From Ziziphus jujuba (Eukaryota > Streptophyta > Magnoliopsida > Rosales > Rhamnaceae): DNA of 64,000 nt. The stretch is from NCBI RefSeq assembly GCF_031755915.1, contig NC_083387.1:16885001-16949000 (forward strand), written 5' to 3'. Each line of letters opens with the position of its first letter. Within the stretch, counting starts at the first letter, position 1. Position numbers and translations under genes: made by a program. Below are positions 1 through 10,898 of this stretch, piece by piece. The notes under the pieces are model-generated. The model was given only the letters and a program-made list of their open reading frames with translations. It searched no databases and was not told the DNA's origin.

Positions 1-830
1 GACTAAATGGAAGAAGTCAAGTAAAGGCCGTGGAAGACGTTGATATTAACAACTTAGGAGCTCAACTTGCAAACCAATTCATGAAGACCTTGAACACTCG
101 ATTTGGTCAAATAGGGGTGAATTCTATCCAATCTACTAATAATTTTTTATTTTGTGATTTATGTGGTGCTCATGATCATAAGAGTGTGGATTGGCAAGCT
201 GGAAATCCCTTTGCTTCTGATGATGTTAATTTTGTAGGGAACTTTCAAAAGCAACAAAACAATCCATATTCTAACACATATAATCCAGGATGGAGGAACC
301 ACCCAAATTTTTCATGGTCTAACAACAACCAACAAGGGTCTAATTAAGGACAAAGTGGAGGGTTTCAAAGACAACAATTCCAATCTCCATTCAACCAAAA
401 GCCGTAACTTGCACATCAAAATCAAAATTCTTCTCAAGCTCAAACTCAATTTTCTTCACTTGAACAATCTTTGCAAGAGTTATCTAATAATACTAATTCT
501 TTCATGTAGAGAACTGAGCAACAATTGACAAACCATAGTCAAATATTCAACAACCAAATGGCTACAATCAAAAGCTTGGAGAACCAAATAGATCAATTAG
601 CAACTCAATTCCAAAGAAGTCAAGGAACTTTGCCAAGCCAAACGGAGAAGAACCTAAAGGAGCAGGTTCAAGCCATTACATTAAGAAGTGGAAAGCAAGT
701 AGCCGGGCCTAAAGAAAGTGACAAAGGGATGGTAATTCTTGATGATGAAGATGAGAGAGCCCCACAGACTTAACATCACACTTGGTCACGCATGACAACT
801 CAAAATCAAATGTGGAGCATAATGAGGCTA
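1..830 (+). pseudogene. Athila-type gag fragment (G2), broken
   Basis: This is the C-terminal half of an Athila-type Ty3/gypsy Gag (retroviral-like capsid and nucleocapsid precursor). It aligns closely and collinearly with 62575-63400 at the other end of the window. It carries a CX2CX4HX4C zinc knuckle near 160-202, but the last Cys is Trp. A Gln/Asn-rich region follows, then an ITLRSGKQV segment at about 675-705. Compared with the other copy, Gln codons have become stops near 346, 405 and 507, mostly by C-to-T change. The left part lies outside the window. The right end breaks at about 830, where a minus-strand protease fragment begins. It is certainly retrotransposon gag and cannot make a complete protein. 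Confidence 0.9.
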
Positions 831-1120
831 TATGGTTCTGGATGTTTAATAGTTGTTAAGCCTAATTTATCAACCACAATGTTACTAATTACATTTGTAC
901 AACTCCCACTATCAATAATCATACTACAAATTTTACCTTGGATTTCACATCGGATGTGGAAGATGTTTTCTCTTTGAATGTGTTCCTCATCTTTGTATAC
1001 AGTAAGGACCCTCCTTGCAACTAAGCTCAAGTCATCCCTTGAAGGTTAGAGTGTTTCGTGTTCCTCATGCTCATCATCTTCGACTTCTCCATATTCAATT
1101 TCAGTTTCAGCATCACTTTC
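831..1120 (-). pseudogene. B-type gypsy protease fragment
   Basis: Read on the minus strand, this gives the acidic linker after the Gag knuckle (rich in Glu and Asp), then SLVARRVLTVYKDE, then the aspartic protease active-site region IIDSGSCTNVIS followed by DKLGL and KHPEPY. The active site reads DSGS where family A has DGGS. It matches B1 at about 9540-9860 better than the A copies. It is an orphan piece without gag or reverse transcriptase, joined at both ends to plus-strand retroelement DNA. A stop lies in the acidic linker. Confidence 0.85.
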
Positions 1121-1251
1121 TTCACTATACCAAGGTTCTTACCTCAAATATAGGTAACGGGTCGAGGTCTTCCATTGATAACTTGTAATTAGACGGTCCT
1201 AATTCAATCTTTATTACGAGTTTAGAAGCAGGTCGCTCTAGGTTTGTATCA
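1121..1251 (+). repeat. 3' end of an A-family LTR (fragment)
   Basis: This matches the last ~130 bp of family A LTRs (for example 11056-11184), including the ACGGGTCGAGGTCTTCCAT stretch, and ends ...TTTGTATCA. No primer binding site follows. The left junction falls in a short stretch shared by the protease fragment and the LTR (TTCAC). Confidence 0.85.
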
Positions 1252-1321
1252 AAGGAGGATGTACAAAATTGATTGTTGGTTTTATTCCTTCATTTTGAAA
1301 ATCACACAATTGGAAAACTTT

Positions 1322-1386
1322 TCTTAACACTAGCAATTAATAAGTTAATAAAGTGATATAAAATCATTAATATTTTATGCCTAACA
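1322..1386 (-). repeat. C-like LTR terminus (C7 remnant)
   Basis: Similar to the LTR start of family C read on the minus strand (compare 36650-36710). It ends in CCTAACA on the plus strand, directly before a polypurine-like tract. It is diverged from the younger C copies. The 1252-1321 stretch before it is AT-rich and I cannot assign it. Confidence 0.6.
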
Positions 1387-1702
1387 AATATTCCCAAGCT
1401 TAGAATTTCTTAGTTCCTAACAAGCAGAGAGAAAAGAAATAAACATATAAAAACTTTAAAAAGCATGACGTAGTATTTTAATGGGTTGCCTCAAAGATTG
1501 CACATATTAATTCCAAAGTAGTTTCTAAGTAATCATGCAACTGAACACCCTATTTTCCATTCAACATATATATTACTTTCAAAGTGTGTATATAAGATAA
1601 TATTTAGCAATCCATATTATGCACTTGAATAAAACTACACTCATTAGAGATTGAAAATAAAATATTAACTACCATAAACTTAACATGATTAATTACCCTC
1701 CA
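1387..1702 (-). mobile_element. C-like 3' internal noncoding remnant
   Basis: Collinear with the noncoding DNA just inside the C1 3' LTR (36711-37030). It has a polypurine-like tract, a small hairpin, the phrase CACTCATTAGAGATTGA, and ends in CTCCACTAATGTA. No coding capacity. At 1703 it switches abruptly to D-type sequence. Confidence 0.65.
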
Positions 1703-1758
1703 CTAATGTAGACAAATTGATTGAGCACAATTCAAGTCTCCAGGAAGTGCCAAACACT
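1703..1758 (-). other. D2 primer-binding-site region
   Basis: On the minus strand this reads TCAAGTGTTTGGCACTTCC directly after the D LTR end, resembling the C1 site (TCAAGTTTTTGGCGCCGTTG) and the D1 site near 19481-19505. It is degenerate, so the tRNA cannot be named from it alone. Confidence 0.5.
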
Positions 1759-3559
1759 TGATCGATTTCACAAAGTGCATGGGTTGTTCAAGTAATAAAA
1801 TGAATAAGAATAATATTGTTTCCGTGAGGATTATATAAACTTGCAAAATTAGGACAATTACCATAATAATGATAATATAATGAAGATAATTGGAAAGAAT
1901 AAACACACATCATTGATATGCAAGGAAAACTATGAACCAAAAGTCTAGGACCTTGATTTTACTTAAAGCTATAATCAATTTTAATTCAATTATTAACAAA
2001 GGGTTTTTGAATTCATTCACTCCCTCTCCCAAGGCAAGTAAGATTTATGAAAAATTTACTCAAACCCAAATCTCATCCTAATTCTTCCAATTAACCATTC
2101 AATTAAGTCCAATTAAGTCCTATTTTCAATTACCCAAGCTAAATTGCTTCTCTCAAAATCAATTCTATTCTAGGTTTAACTTAACTAAGCCTAATATGGC
2201 CCTCTCAAGCTTAAATTAGTGCTTAAGTTGTGTTTTTCGAGTGCTCAATTTACTAAATTACACTTTCTCAAGCTCTAATTGTTCAATCTAAACAGCAACC
2301 AACTAAATTTTCATTCTAATTAGGTTTGTTATTCAATTAATCCAAGGAAATACAAATAGTTTAAAATGATTCAAACTATCAATCAACCAAATTATATCAT
2401 CACAATCCAAATCTAAGGCACATCAAAGCCTTAGATCAAAGATCTAGCACATATTCTTAGATATAAACAAAATCTAAAACATAATACCAAAAGAAATCCA
2501 TTAATGTTATCATGTTTATACAAAATCCCAAGAAATCTCTAGACAAATTAAGAGAAAGAGTAGAATGATTTGAAAAAACTAAGAGTCTCCTCTGTGCTCC
2601 CATACAAATAAATCTAATACTAATACAGACTACCCATTTCAATTGTTGTGCTTTTTTAAATTACATACCTATACAGGGGTTCAATCCCTTGAGTCTTCAA
2701 GAAATCTCCAAATTCTTTGAGCATCTTTCACTAGAAAGCACTTTTTTCTCTCTAATTTCAATAATGTAGTATTCTTTTTTATCTTACTAGGGCCAGAGTT
2801 TCTTTCTCTAAGTGTGTGATATCATCTCTAGAAAGCTCTTATAAAACTCTAGCCTCCCTTTGCTTTATGTGAATTTGCCTATTCATAGAAAATTCTAGCC
2901 TTTTTCTCCAAAAACAAGACTAAACCCCTATCTCTTATAGCTTAATCATCCTTAGATCTTGATGAAATGGTCCATTTCAAATCCACATCAAGTCACATGC
3001 CATCATATGTTTCATTAAAATGGAAGACTTGGGCTTAAAGTAGCTAAAATCCAAGGAGGAGGCCTTGTTCATGTTTTCTGTCGTGTGTACTTTAGGAATT
3101 AAGGTGGCCACTTCAATGTTGGCATGTGTACTTCAAGAATTAAAGTGCACATGCTACTTTTGCTGTCTAGGATGGATGAGGCACATAAAAGTGGTGCCCT
3201 ACACTTCATTTTTGAAATGTGCATGTCCAAAACTTGATCTACAAGCTAGGATGGGTCTTAAAGGTTATTTTTTGACTATTCATTGGCTTTAGATGAGTCT
3301 TGATACTTCAACATATGCTTGAAAACCAAGATAATGTCTTAAAAATAATCATCTTTTGCTTTTCTTGGCTTCTAAGATGAAAATCTTCTAAAATAGCTTC
3401 AAAACTTCATAATTTGAGCAAATATTCATCTTTTTCCAAAATTGAAGCTCTTTCTACAAAATCACACAAAACATATCAAATATAACTAAAAACTTGAGGA
3501 AACAAACAAATAGTTAATCCATAATAGACTAGATTAGTTAGTAAATTGCTCCCTAATCA
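1759..3559 (-). repeat. D2 LTR (about 1.8 kb, old Athila-like)
   Basis: The boundaries are TGAT at 1759 and ATCA at 3559. On the lower side lies a primer-site-like sequence, and on the upper side a polypurine-like tract (3560-3575). Its U5 side shares the AAGTGCA...TCAAGTAATAAA phrase with families C and D1. The interior is AT-rich noncoding DNA. Small ORFs here (for example 3065-3292) show no recognisable domain and look accidental. No second LTR was found to pair with it. Confidence 0.6.
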
Positions 3560-5800
3560 TACCTTTAAACTTAACCATTTGCTTGTTCTTAAGCAAAATA
3601 CCACTTATTCAAACTTAAAAACAACCAAACTTCTAAGGCTAAAACTAAGCTTAAAGCTCAATCTAAAAACACTTTATTCAAACTTTAAAAACCTTAAAGA
3701 TAAGTAGATAATGTGATATGGTGGCCTTAAAATTTTTACTTTCTATCAATTGCATTTCCTAAAATAATTTGAAGGTAGAATCGCATCCCAATACCTATCT
3801 TTCATTCAACATATTATCAAGCTCAATTCCATGCTCTTGAATAAAGTCAACTCTAGTCAAGGCCCTTAATTATAAAAATTTGAACTTCATATGCTCACAA
3901 AACCTAATGATCTCCACTAATATATGCTTTATGTAATGCCTTAAATCAGTAGATCTTTCTTGGCTTGCAATATATAGGTTAAAGGTAGAGAGGTTTATAA
4001 AAAAAATGATAGGAAACTAAATAGAAGAAAACTTAGAATTAAAAACGATGACTCTATGCTCAAATAACATGTAATCCTTTCACACCCACTTCCATTTTCC
4101 TCGCTCTCAATTTCTGTTTTGCAATCCCTCCAGCTCTCAAGCTTTTACTCAAACTCTTAAAAGTTAATGGTTTTGCATCTTCTACTTAGCAAAACACTTT
4201 ACGATTTACTTACAACATTTTTGTGTGGTTTTTCTATAACAAATCCAAAAACTTATTAAAAAATATAAAAAATCTTTTTCTAATTTTTTTAGAATGCTAC
4301 ATGCTCAAACTTGTTACTTTTGATCTTTTTCTTTTTTTAACGAAAGCATCGATTTTTCATTTTTATTTGATTGAGGAGTGTAGACAATTCAACTTTTTTT
4401 TTTTTGTTTTGTTTTTGTTCTTGTTGAATTTCATTTTGTTTCTTTTTTTTTTTTTGTTTTAATAAACAAATGTGTTTGGACAATAATTTCTTTACTCAAG
4501 CACCACTCAAATATACATCTCTCACCACTCAACCCACTTTTGAACATTTCTCACATTCAAAACCCAAAATACACAAAGATGCAAGACAAAGGCTAACAAC
4601 CAACCCAAATGTCATTCCCTACATATGTTAAGATAGGATAAAATCAAGGGTAATTAGCATAGTTAGTTCCTGAACTATACTTATAGTTGCATTTTGGTTC
4701 TTGAACTTTTTTTTTGGCACTTTGGTCCTTAAACTATTATTTTATCTATTTTTTACCAGTTTTAAGATGTCTAGTGTACTTTATGCAAAATGCAAAAATC
4801 TTGTGAGGTTGTTTGATATTCTAATTTTGTTTTTTTTTTTTTATTACCGTAAGTGTATTGCATGTTTTAAATATGCTAAAAATTAGATTAAAAATAATTT
4901 AAGGATCAAAGTTGTTTTGGTAAGTGTAATGCATGTCTTAAAACTATTTTAAATTAGCTTATTGTAATAAAATATGAAGTTGAGGTACTAATGTGCCAAA
5001 AAAAACAAAAATTCAAGGACTTAAACTGCTAATATTAGTTCAAAAACTAACAGTATTCTAATCAATTTTTAAGGCTCATAACGATAAGAAAATTTAGGTT
5101 AACCAAAGAAAGGCTTTAATTATGCAATTAAGTGCATCCTAAATGGTTCAAAATAGGCTACTAGTGGTAATGAAGTTGATAGGATAGCATGATAGTCCCA
5201 AATGATTAAATAAAAATGGCCTAAATTATTTTCTCACAAAACATGTCTGGATTTTGCCTCGAACAACGATTATTCAAGTTCTAAAGCTCAAACTAAAATA
5301 ATGTACCTTAACTAATGCGAGTCTTCTCCAAAAAATAATCTAGATCATGCAAAATTGGCTACATACTCAAGATTTATGAAAGTAACAACATGAGAGTGTA
5401 TTTTTAGAAATTGAATCAATAAAATACCAATCCATGCTCAAAAAATCACAAATATCATTTCATACTTTTATCCTTAGCCAACCACACTATCTACAAAAAC
5501 CAAAATCAGCTTAAAACTAACAAAACAAACTTCTTTTTGGATTTTTCAAAAATTTTTCAAGAAAAAGTAAAAACTATTACAACTAAATCGTTTCAACAAT
5601 TGAAAACTTCAAATGCAGGCTTTTAAACTACAATTTTAATGACACAAGAGCTAACAAAACATAACATAAAAATAAAACATGAACCCAAGAACATATTTCC
5701 TCTCCCTAAACTTAAATGAAACACTGTCTCCAATATTCAAGGAATTACAAAATCATAGGGAGAAAGAGAGCTTACTTGGAAATGAGATGTTCGTCACCCA
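3560..5800 (-). mobile_element. D2 3' internal noncoding region
   Basis: No gene seen. The sequence is collinear with the 3' noncoding region of C1 (36711-38260): a polypurine-like tract at the LTR edge, a T-rich stretch around 4390-4460, the GGCCTAAAT...GGATTTTGCCTC landmark near 5218-5260 (37750-37790 in C1), and a second CCTAAACTTAAATGAA tract near 5705-5720 (38162-38180 in C1). Divergence is high, so this is an old copy. A foldback element sits inside at 4662-5051. DNA at 5801-5945 is unassigned. Confidence 0.6.
4662..5051. mobile_element. MITE-like foldback element, about 390 bp
   Basis: The first and last ~75 bp are imperfect inverted repeats. Both arms start GTTAGTT..TGAACTA and reach a T-run followed by TTTGGCAC and then a GGTCCTTAAACT / GTACCTCAACTT pair. 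The middle is AT-rich noncoding DNA. It interrupts the D2 noncoding region. I could not see a clean target duplication, so the superfamily is not assigned. The repeated TCCTTGAACT-type phrases are common in plant foldback repeats. Confidence 0.6.
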
Positions 5801-5945
5801 ATTGGTTATCCAAATTGTTGATTTTCTATTATCTTCCTTTGCATTTGAACTATTGAGAATGGTTGGCTAGCTTACTTGGCTTTGTTCCTTTAAAGGTCTC
5901 AAATCTCTATTTTAGGTTATCTTCCTCTTCTTACCTTCCTTCTTT

Positions 5946-6772
5946 TTTCTTGCTTGGTTTGAATAGGAAAATAGCAAATCAAGTGGACTTGCATCATTAT
6001 GTGGAGATTGAGGACATGTTGCACATGGCCATCAAAGTAGAGTAACAACTCAAGAGGAGGGATACCACAAGACCTAGTATAGCTCAAAACACTTAGAAAG
6101 CAAGCCCAACCACATGGAAATCCAATCAACCCAAGTTTGAAGATAAAGCCACCACACAACCTAAATCCAAAGTTAAGGCCAAATCATACTCATCCAAGCA
6201 GGTAAGTAAATCCGATTCATCTTCAACTAGAAATCGAGATATCATGTGCTTTAAATGTTAAGGCAGGGGTCATATTGCAAGTCAATGTTCTAATAAAAGG
6301 GTCATGGTGATTCGGGAAAGTGGAGAAATTGAATCAGAAGAGGAAGAGTCAGATAATGAATCCATGCCGCCATTGAAGGATATTGGTGATGAAGATGATG
6401 ATGATTACAAGTATCCAGTTTGTGGGGACTTATCAATGGTTGCTAGGAGAGCTCTAACTGTGTATAAAGACGAGAAGGAAGTGCGACGGAAGAACATCTT
6501 TCATACTAGGTGCAAAGTGAAGGATAACGTATGTAGTATGATTGATTATTGATGGTGGGAGTTGTACTAATGTTGCTAGTGTTCCAATGGTTGAAAATCT
6601 AGGTTTACACACTATGAAGCATCCAGAACCGTATAAGCTACAATGGCTTAATGATTGTGGAGAGTTGAAGGTGAATAGGCAAGTGAAGGTTGCATTCTCT
6701 ATTGGTGATTATGAAGATGAGGTTATTTATGATGTGGTGCTAATGCCAGCTGGCCATTTGCTTTTGGGATGA
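5946..6772 (+). pseudogene. A2 gag C-terminus and protease, broken
   Basis: Gag is present from the LGLNRKIANQ segment through the basic linker and the zinc knuckle near 6247-6300 (CFKC, then a stop in place of Gln, then GRGHIASQC). After an acidic linker comes the protease with DGGSCTNVAS at about 6549-6580 and LLLG near its end. Defects: a stop after the IKVE segment (6043), other stops in the linker, the TAA in the knuckle (also present in A1), and a frameshift at about 6545 just before the active site. The function would have been capsid/nucleocapsid formation and polyprotein cleavage. It is not functional. Confidence 0.85.
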
Positions 6773-7369
6773 TCATGACAATTTGATAGAGATACTAACC
6801 AATATGGTCACACTAACAAGATTGCCTTTAACTTCAAGGGTAAATGAGTGGAGCTTATGCCAATGACTCCTAAACAAGTTTTTGATGATCAATTGGCTCT
6901 ATAAAGGAGGGAGGCCAAAAAGCTTAAAGAAAAGGCTAGTATAGCACCCACGGCTTCAACAACTATTCAAGGGAATAAGACCATGCAAGACCAACCATGT
7001 AAGTGTCCTAAACTTCAGTTAGAAGGGAAAGAAAGGGAGAAACCTGATAGTGTGAGAAAGTTTGAAAAAGCCAAGTGTGAGAGAAAATATATGGAACCTG
7101 TGAATGAGAAAGAAAAAGAGGGGAAAGAAAAGAAAAAAGAAAATTTTTATGTTAGCTTAGGTGAGCTTAAAAAGGCATTTGTGAGTAATAAACCTATGCT
7201 GAACATGATTTATAAAGATATTTATTTAAAGATGTTTTTGTTGTATAGAACTTTATCTACATTGCTGAGAGTTTTACTTAGTGGAGATTTAAAAATTTGG
7301 GAGATATTATTTGCTAATATTAAAAAGTGTGATTTTTGCTGACATGAGCTTGTATGTCTAGGATTTGTT
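6773..7369 (+). pseudogene. A2 rearranged linker with integrase and RT scraps
   Basis: A Lys/Glu-rich linker (6983-7190) leads to MIYKDIYLK, which normally precedes reverse transcriptase. Instead of RT there is a ~20-residue piece resembling integrase ([13 protein letters not shown]), then a ~15-residue piece of the RT thumb (LFANIKKCDFC), then a jump towards the integrase C-terminus. Palm, RNase H and integrase core are absent. The same order is seen in B1 at 8769-9014, so the rearrangement is older than at least one of the insertions. Confidence 0.75.
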
Positions 7370-7924
7370 ATGATAGTATTTGACCGAGGAGGTTTGGTTT
7401 GGTTGCACCTAAGAAAAGAAAAGTTTGCAGAGCAACGAAAATTGAAGCTTATTCCGCATGGAGATGGACCTTTTCAAGTTTTGGAGCAGATTAATAAAAA
7501 TGCTTACAAACTTGATTTACCAGGTGAGTATGATGTAAGTGCTACCTTTGATGCTATTGATTTATCTCTTTTTTGTGCAGGTGATGATTTGAGGACAAAT
7601 CATTTTCAAGAGGAGGGAAATGATGAGGACATGACTAGGAGCACCTTAAGATGGAGTCGAGAGCTACTTCAAATTTCTACGGGACCAATAACCAGGGCTA
7701 GAGCAAAGCAGTTTAAAGAAGCACTAAATGGTTTAATCCAAGAGACGTTTATATATGAAGGAAGCATGTTCATTACTGAAGATGAACCAAAATTGGTCCA
7801 TATGATTGGAACGGTGGATGCCAACATGAAAGAGAGCTTAACGCAAGAAATCCTACAACATGGTGATGTAGCAAGTTTTGATGACATGGATGGTGATGTG
7901 GCACTTTTGCCACGTGGAAGGTGA
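7370..7924 (+). pseudogene. A2 integrase C-terminus with LTR-encoded tail
   Basis: An open 184-codon frame begins in the integrase C-terminal region ([10 protein letters not shown]), passes the GPF module ([12 protein letters not shown]) and LRTNHFQEEG, then crosses the polypurine tract into the LTR at 7621. It continues about 100 codons inside the LTR, including GPITRARAKQFKEAL, to a stop at 7924. No classical chromodomain is visible. The frame is long only because it is a relic. No catalytic domain is attached. Confidence 0.8.
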
Positions 7925-8519
7925 TATGCGCCTACATGGCTTCCAACTATGCTTGGCCGAATTTTATAATTAGGAAACCATTTATTTTTATTTATGTCTT
8001 GATTGGATTTTGGCATGTTGCCTATTTACTTTCCTAATTTAGTTTTTATTAGGTTTTTAAATTACTTTCCTAATTTTATTAGAGTTGAATTGGTCATAGA
8101 ATTAAAGGCCATTCAAATTAGGAAACTAGGAGCCAAATAAGGTTTCCTAAACCTAACCACATTAGGTTTCCTAAACCTAATTTTCATCCATTATTAGTTT
8201 TAGCAAATTTACGAAGGCTTTGTAATTTATTTTGCCTATTTAAAGGCACAAAAGTCATGAATAAAAATTAGATTACAATTTTGATTCAAAGTGAGAGTAA
8301 TTGTCTTGGTTCTCTAAGAACTATATCGAACTTTTCAAGCTATGCATGTGGAGTTCAAATTTGACATATCAATAGGTAATTGTGGAGTCTTTACCATACC
8401 AAGATTCTTACCTCAAATATAGGTAATGGATAGAGGTCTTCCACTGATAACTTGTAATTAGACGGTCTAAATCAATCTTTATTATGGGTTTAGGAGCAGG
8501 TCGTCCTAGGCTTGTATCA
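7621..8519 (+). repeat. A2 3' LTR (899 bp)
   Basis: Starts TGATGAGGACATGAC immediately after a purine tract and ends CTTGTATCA. It contains two units of the TTAGGTTTCCTAAACCTAA palindrome near 8145-8185, a TATTTAAAGGC TATA-like site near 8238, and GAATAAA near 8260. Its length matches the A1 LTRs (902 and 903 bp). Confidence 0.9.
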
Positions 8520-8558
8520 GTGCAGGCACAGGCGGATTCTCATCATTCCCCTTCTCTT
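8520..8558 (-). repeat. B1 3' LTR stub and polypurine tract
   Basis: Minus-strand AAGAGAAGGGGAA (8558-8546) is followed by TGATGAGAATCCGCCTGTGC. The latter matches the start of the B1 5' LTR (TGATAAGAATCCGCC at 18620). After 26 bp the LTR is cut where A2 ends. Confidence 0.8.
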
Positions 8559-9030
8559 AAAAAGCATTACCCTTAAATCAAAGTAATCACCTGCAGTAAA
8601 AGGAGATAAATCAGAAACATTAAACGTAGCACTAACATTATACTCACCCAGTCAATCAAGTTTGTAAGCATTTTTATCAATCCGCTCCAAAACTTGAAAT
8701 GGCCCATCTCCATGCGGCATAAGCTTCGACTTTCTTTGTTAGGGAAACCTCTCCTTTCTTAAGTGCAACTAAACCAAATCTCCTAGGTCAAACACTGTCA
8801 CAAGAAATACTTGAAATACAAGTTCATTTCGGGAAAAATCACACTTTTTGATATTAGCAAATAATCTCTCCCAAAGTTTCAAAATTCCACTAAGTAAAAC
8901 TCTCAACAATGCAGATAAAGTTTTATGCAACAAAAACATCTTTAAATAAGCATCTTTATAAATCATGACCAGCAATGATTTTTTATTCAAAATTGCTTTA
9001 TTAACATTACCCAAGCTAAGATAAAATTTT
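8546..9030 (-). pseudogene. B1 scrambled pol remnant
   Basis: On the minus strand MIYKDAYLK is followed by an integrase-like piece (KTLSALLRVLLSG), then an RT-thumb piece (LFANIKKCDFSRNELVF), then VFDLGDLV and LHLRKER of the integrase C-terminus, then the GPF-region remnant and the purine tract. The order and joints match A2. There is a stop just after the GDLV segment. No polymerase, RNase H or integrase active site remains. Confidence 0.75.
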
Positions 9031-9876
9031 TTATTTTTCTTCTCTTTTGTTTCTTTTTTTTCCCATTCACGGGTCCATTCTCACACTCAGCTTTTTAAAT
9101 TTTCCTCACACTCTCGGGTTTTATTCTCGCTTTCTCTTTCTCGGCCTTCTCTCTTTCTTTCCCCTAAAGTTTGAGTTTAGAACACTTACCTGGTAGGTCA
9201 TGTTCAACTTTGCCCCCTTGGATAGGTGTTGAAGCCATGGGTACCACACTAGTTCTTTCCTTAAGCTTTTTGGCCTCCTTCCTTTGTAGTATTTGAAGTT
9301 GGTCTCTAAATACCTCTTTAGGAGTCAATGGTTCCAGCTTGACCTTTTTATCTTTAATTTTAAATACAATGGAATTCTCTCTCCCATAATGTATAGCATC
9401 CTTATCAATTTTCCAAGGCCCAACAAAATATGATTCGCATGCATAGGAACAACATCACATAATACAACATCCACATATTTATCAATGCTGAATTTTACTT
9501 TGGCTTGCTTATTTACTTTCATCTCACCACTATCATTAAGCCATTGAAATCTATATGGCTCTAGATGTTTAATCGTTGCTTAGCCCAATTTATCAACTAC
9601 CAAATTACTAATTACAGTTGCACAACTTCCATTATAAACTATCATACTACAAATGTTACCTTAAAGTTCACATCGGATGTGGAAGATACTCTCTCTTTGA
9701 ACTTGGTCCTCATCTTTGTATATAGTTAGAACCTTTCTTGTCACCAAACTCAATTCAGCCCTTGAAGCCTTAGTGTTTTGGATTCATCATGCCCATCATC
9801 TCCCATTTCATCTTCAACAAATTCAGTTTCAACATCACTTTCTTCACTTTCGGATTCTAGCTCACCATTTGACTTT
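9031..9876 (-). pseudogene. B1 protease and charged linker, broken
   Basis: The minus strand carries the acidic segment (SEEESESDAETEF), protease remnants, the KVNKQAKVKFSIDKYVD strand and a degenerate flap region (9522-9325). A charged Lys/Glu-rich linker (about 9320-9030) follows, with several frameshifts. The catalytic DSG/DGG triad falls in a damaged stretch near 9600-9660. Homologous to 831-1030 and to the A-family protease. Not functional. Confidence 0.75.
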
Positions 9877-10282
9877 TCAGCACCATGATCCTCCTATTTG
9901 GGCATTAACTAGCAATATATCCTCATCCCTGGTACTTAAAACACACAATGTCATGAGTTCTAGAAGGTTTAGGATCATATTTACCTTCACTTTTGTGTGC
10001 TTGGATAGATTTGGTTTTGGACTCCCTTTCTGGTCGTGTGGTGCTTTCTTCTCCAAGTTTCGGCTTATGTCTTGCTTCAAAGGTGGGTTTGCTTCTCCAA
10101 GCACTTCGATTTGATCTCCCACTATTTGAAACTCCTCCAAGCCATGCAATTGTGTTCCTCCTCTTGAATTGACTCTTAAGTTTGATAGCCACATGCAACA
10201 TCTCTTGCAATTCCATATATTGTTACAATTCCAATTGGTTAGCTATCTCACGATTCAATCCACTTAGAAACAGCACCATAGT
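9877..10282 (-). pseudogene. B1 gag C-terminal part
   Basis: Minus strand, directly downstream of the A1 insertion. It reads FLSGLNREIANQLEL, a stop, then ELQEMLHVAIKLKSQFKRRN, a Ser/Lys/Pro-rich stretch, and the start of the zinc knuckle (VCFKYQG), in which the second Cys is Tyr. The missing upstream half continues at 15759. About 24 codons expected between the two halves are absent. Confidence 0.8.
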
Positions 10283-10766
10283 TTATGAGGACATGACCAG
10301 GAGCACCCCAGGATGGAGTCCAGAGCCACTTCAAATCTTTACGAGACCAATAACCAGGGCAAGAGCAAAGAGGTTTAAAGAAGCACTAAATGGTTTAATC
10401 TAAGAGGTATTCACATCCCAACGAAGCAAGTTCATTACTAAAGATGAACCAAAATTGGTCCATATGATTGGAATGGAGGATGCCAACATGAAAGAAAGCC
10501 TAACGCATGGAATCCAACAATATGGTGATGTGGCATGATTTGATGACATGGATGGTGACATGGCATCATATGGTGACATGGCGCTTTTACCACGTGGAGG
10601 GTGATATGCGCCTAGATGGCGTTGGCTGAATTTTATAATTAGAAAATATTAGTTTTTATTTTATGTCTTGATTAGATTTTAGCATGTTGCCGATTTTCTT
10701 TTTTTAATTTAGTTTTATTAGGTTTTTAAATTACTTTCCTATTTTTATTAGGGAACTAGGACATAA

Positions 10767-10843
10767 ATTAGGTTTCCTAAACCTAACCAAATTAGGTTCC
10801 CTAAACCTAACCACATTAGGTTTTCTAAACCTAATTTTCATCC
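10767..10843 (+). repeat. Palindromic minisatellite in A LTR (3 units)
   Basis: About 24-bp tandem units, each built on the near-perfect palindrome TTAGGTTTCCTAAACCTAA. The same array sits at the equivalent place in every A LTR, with between two and about five units. Confidence 0.85.
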
Positions 10844-10890
10844 ATAATTCTTTTTAGCAAATTTAGGAAAGCTTTGTAATTTATTTTACC

Positions 10891-10898
10891 TATTTAAA
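10891..10898 (+). promoter_or_regulatory. Putative TATA box of A LTR
   Basis: TATTTAAA, in the conserved context CCTATTTAAAGGCACACAAG, kept in nearly all A LTRs (8238, 15464, 42508 and the minus-strand copies). B has the analogous CTATTTAAGGG. Its position inside the LTR, before an AATAAA, fits a U3/R promoter. Inference only. Confidence 0.5.

Larger units (their letters stand above)
5946..8519 (+). mobile_element. A2: 5'-truncated Ty3/gypsy element, A/B chimera
   Basis: This begins abruptly in the middle of Gag and runs through protease, a rearranged pol and a complete 3' LTR. The gag-protease part and LTR are family A. The linker between protease and pol (about 6907-7340) matches B1 instead. 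There is no 5' LTR, primer site or target duplication. Its LTR end abuts the first 26 bp of the B1 3' LTR at 8520. Confidence 0.85.

Noticed and set aside
1703..1906. Minus-strand 67-codon hydrophobic ORF
   Set aside because: Covers the D2 primer site and U5, which explain the sequence.
4223..4462. Hydrophobic 79-codon ORF looking like a membrane protein
   Set aside because: It is a T-rich low-complexity stretch in D2 noncoding DNA; Phe/Leu richness follows from poly-T.
10767..10843. Regular palindromic repeats resembling a CRISPR array
   Set aside because: Units are ~24 bp with 4-6 bp spacers, occur at the same place in every A LTR, and lie in plant retrotransposons.
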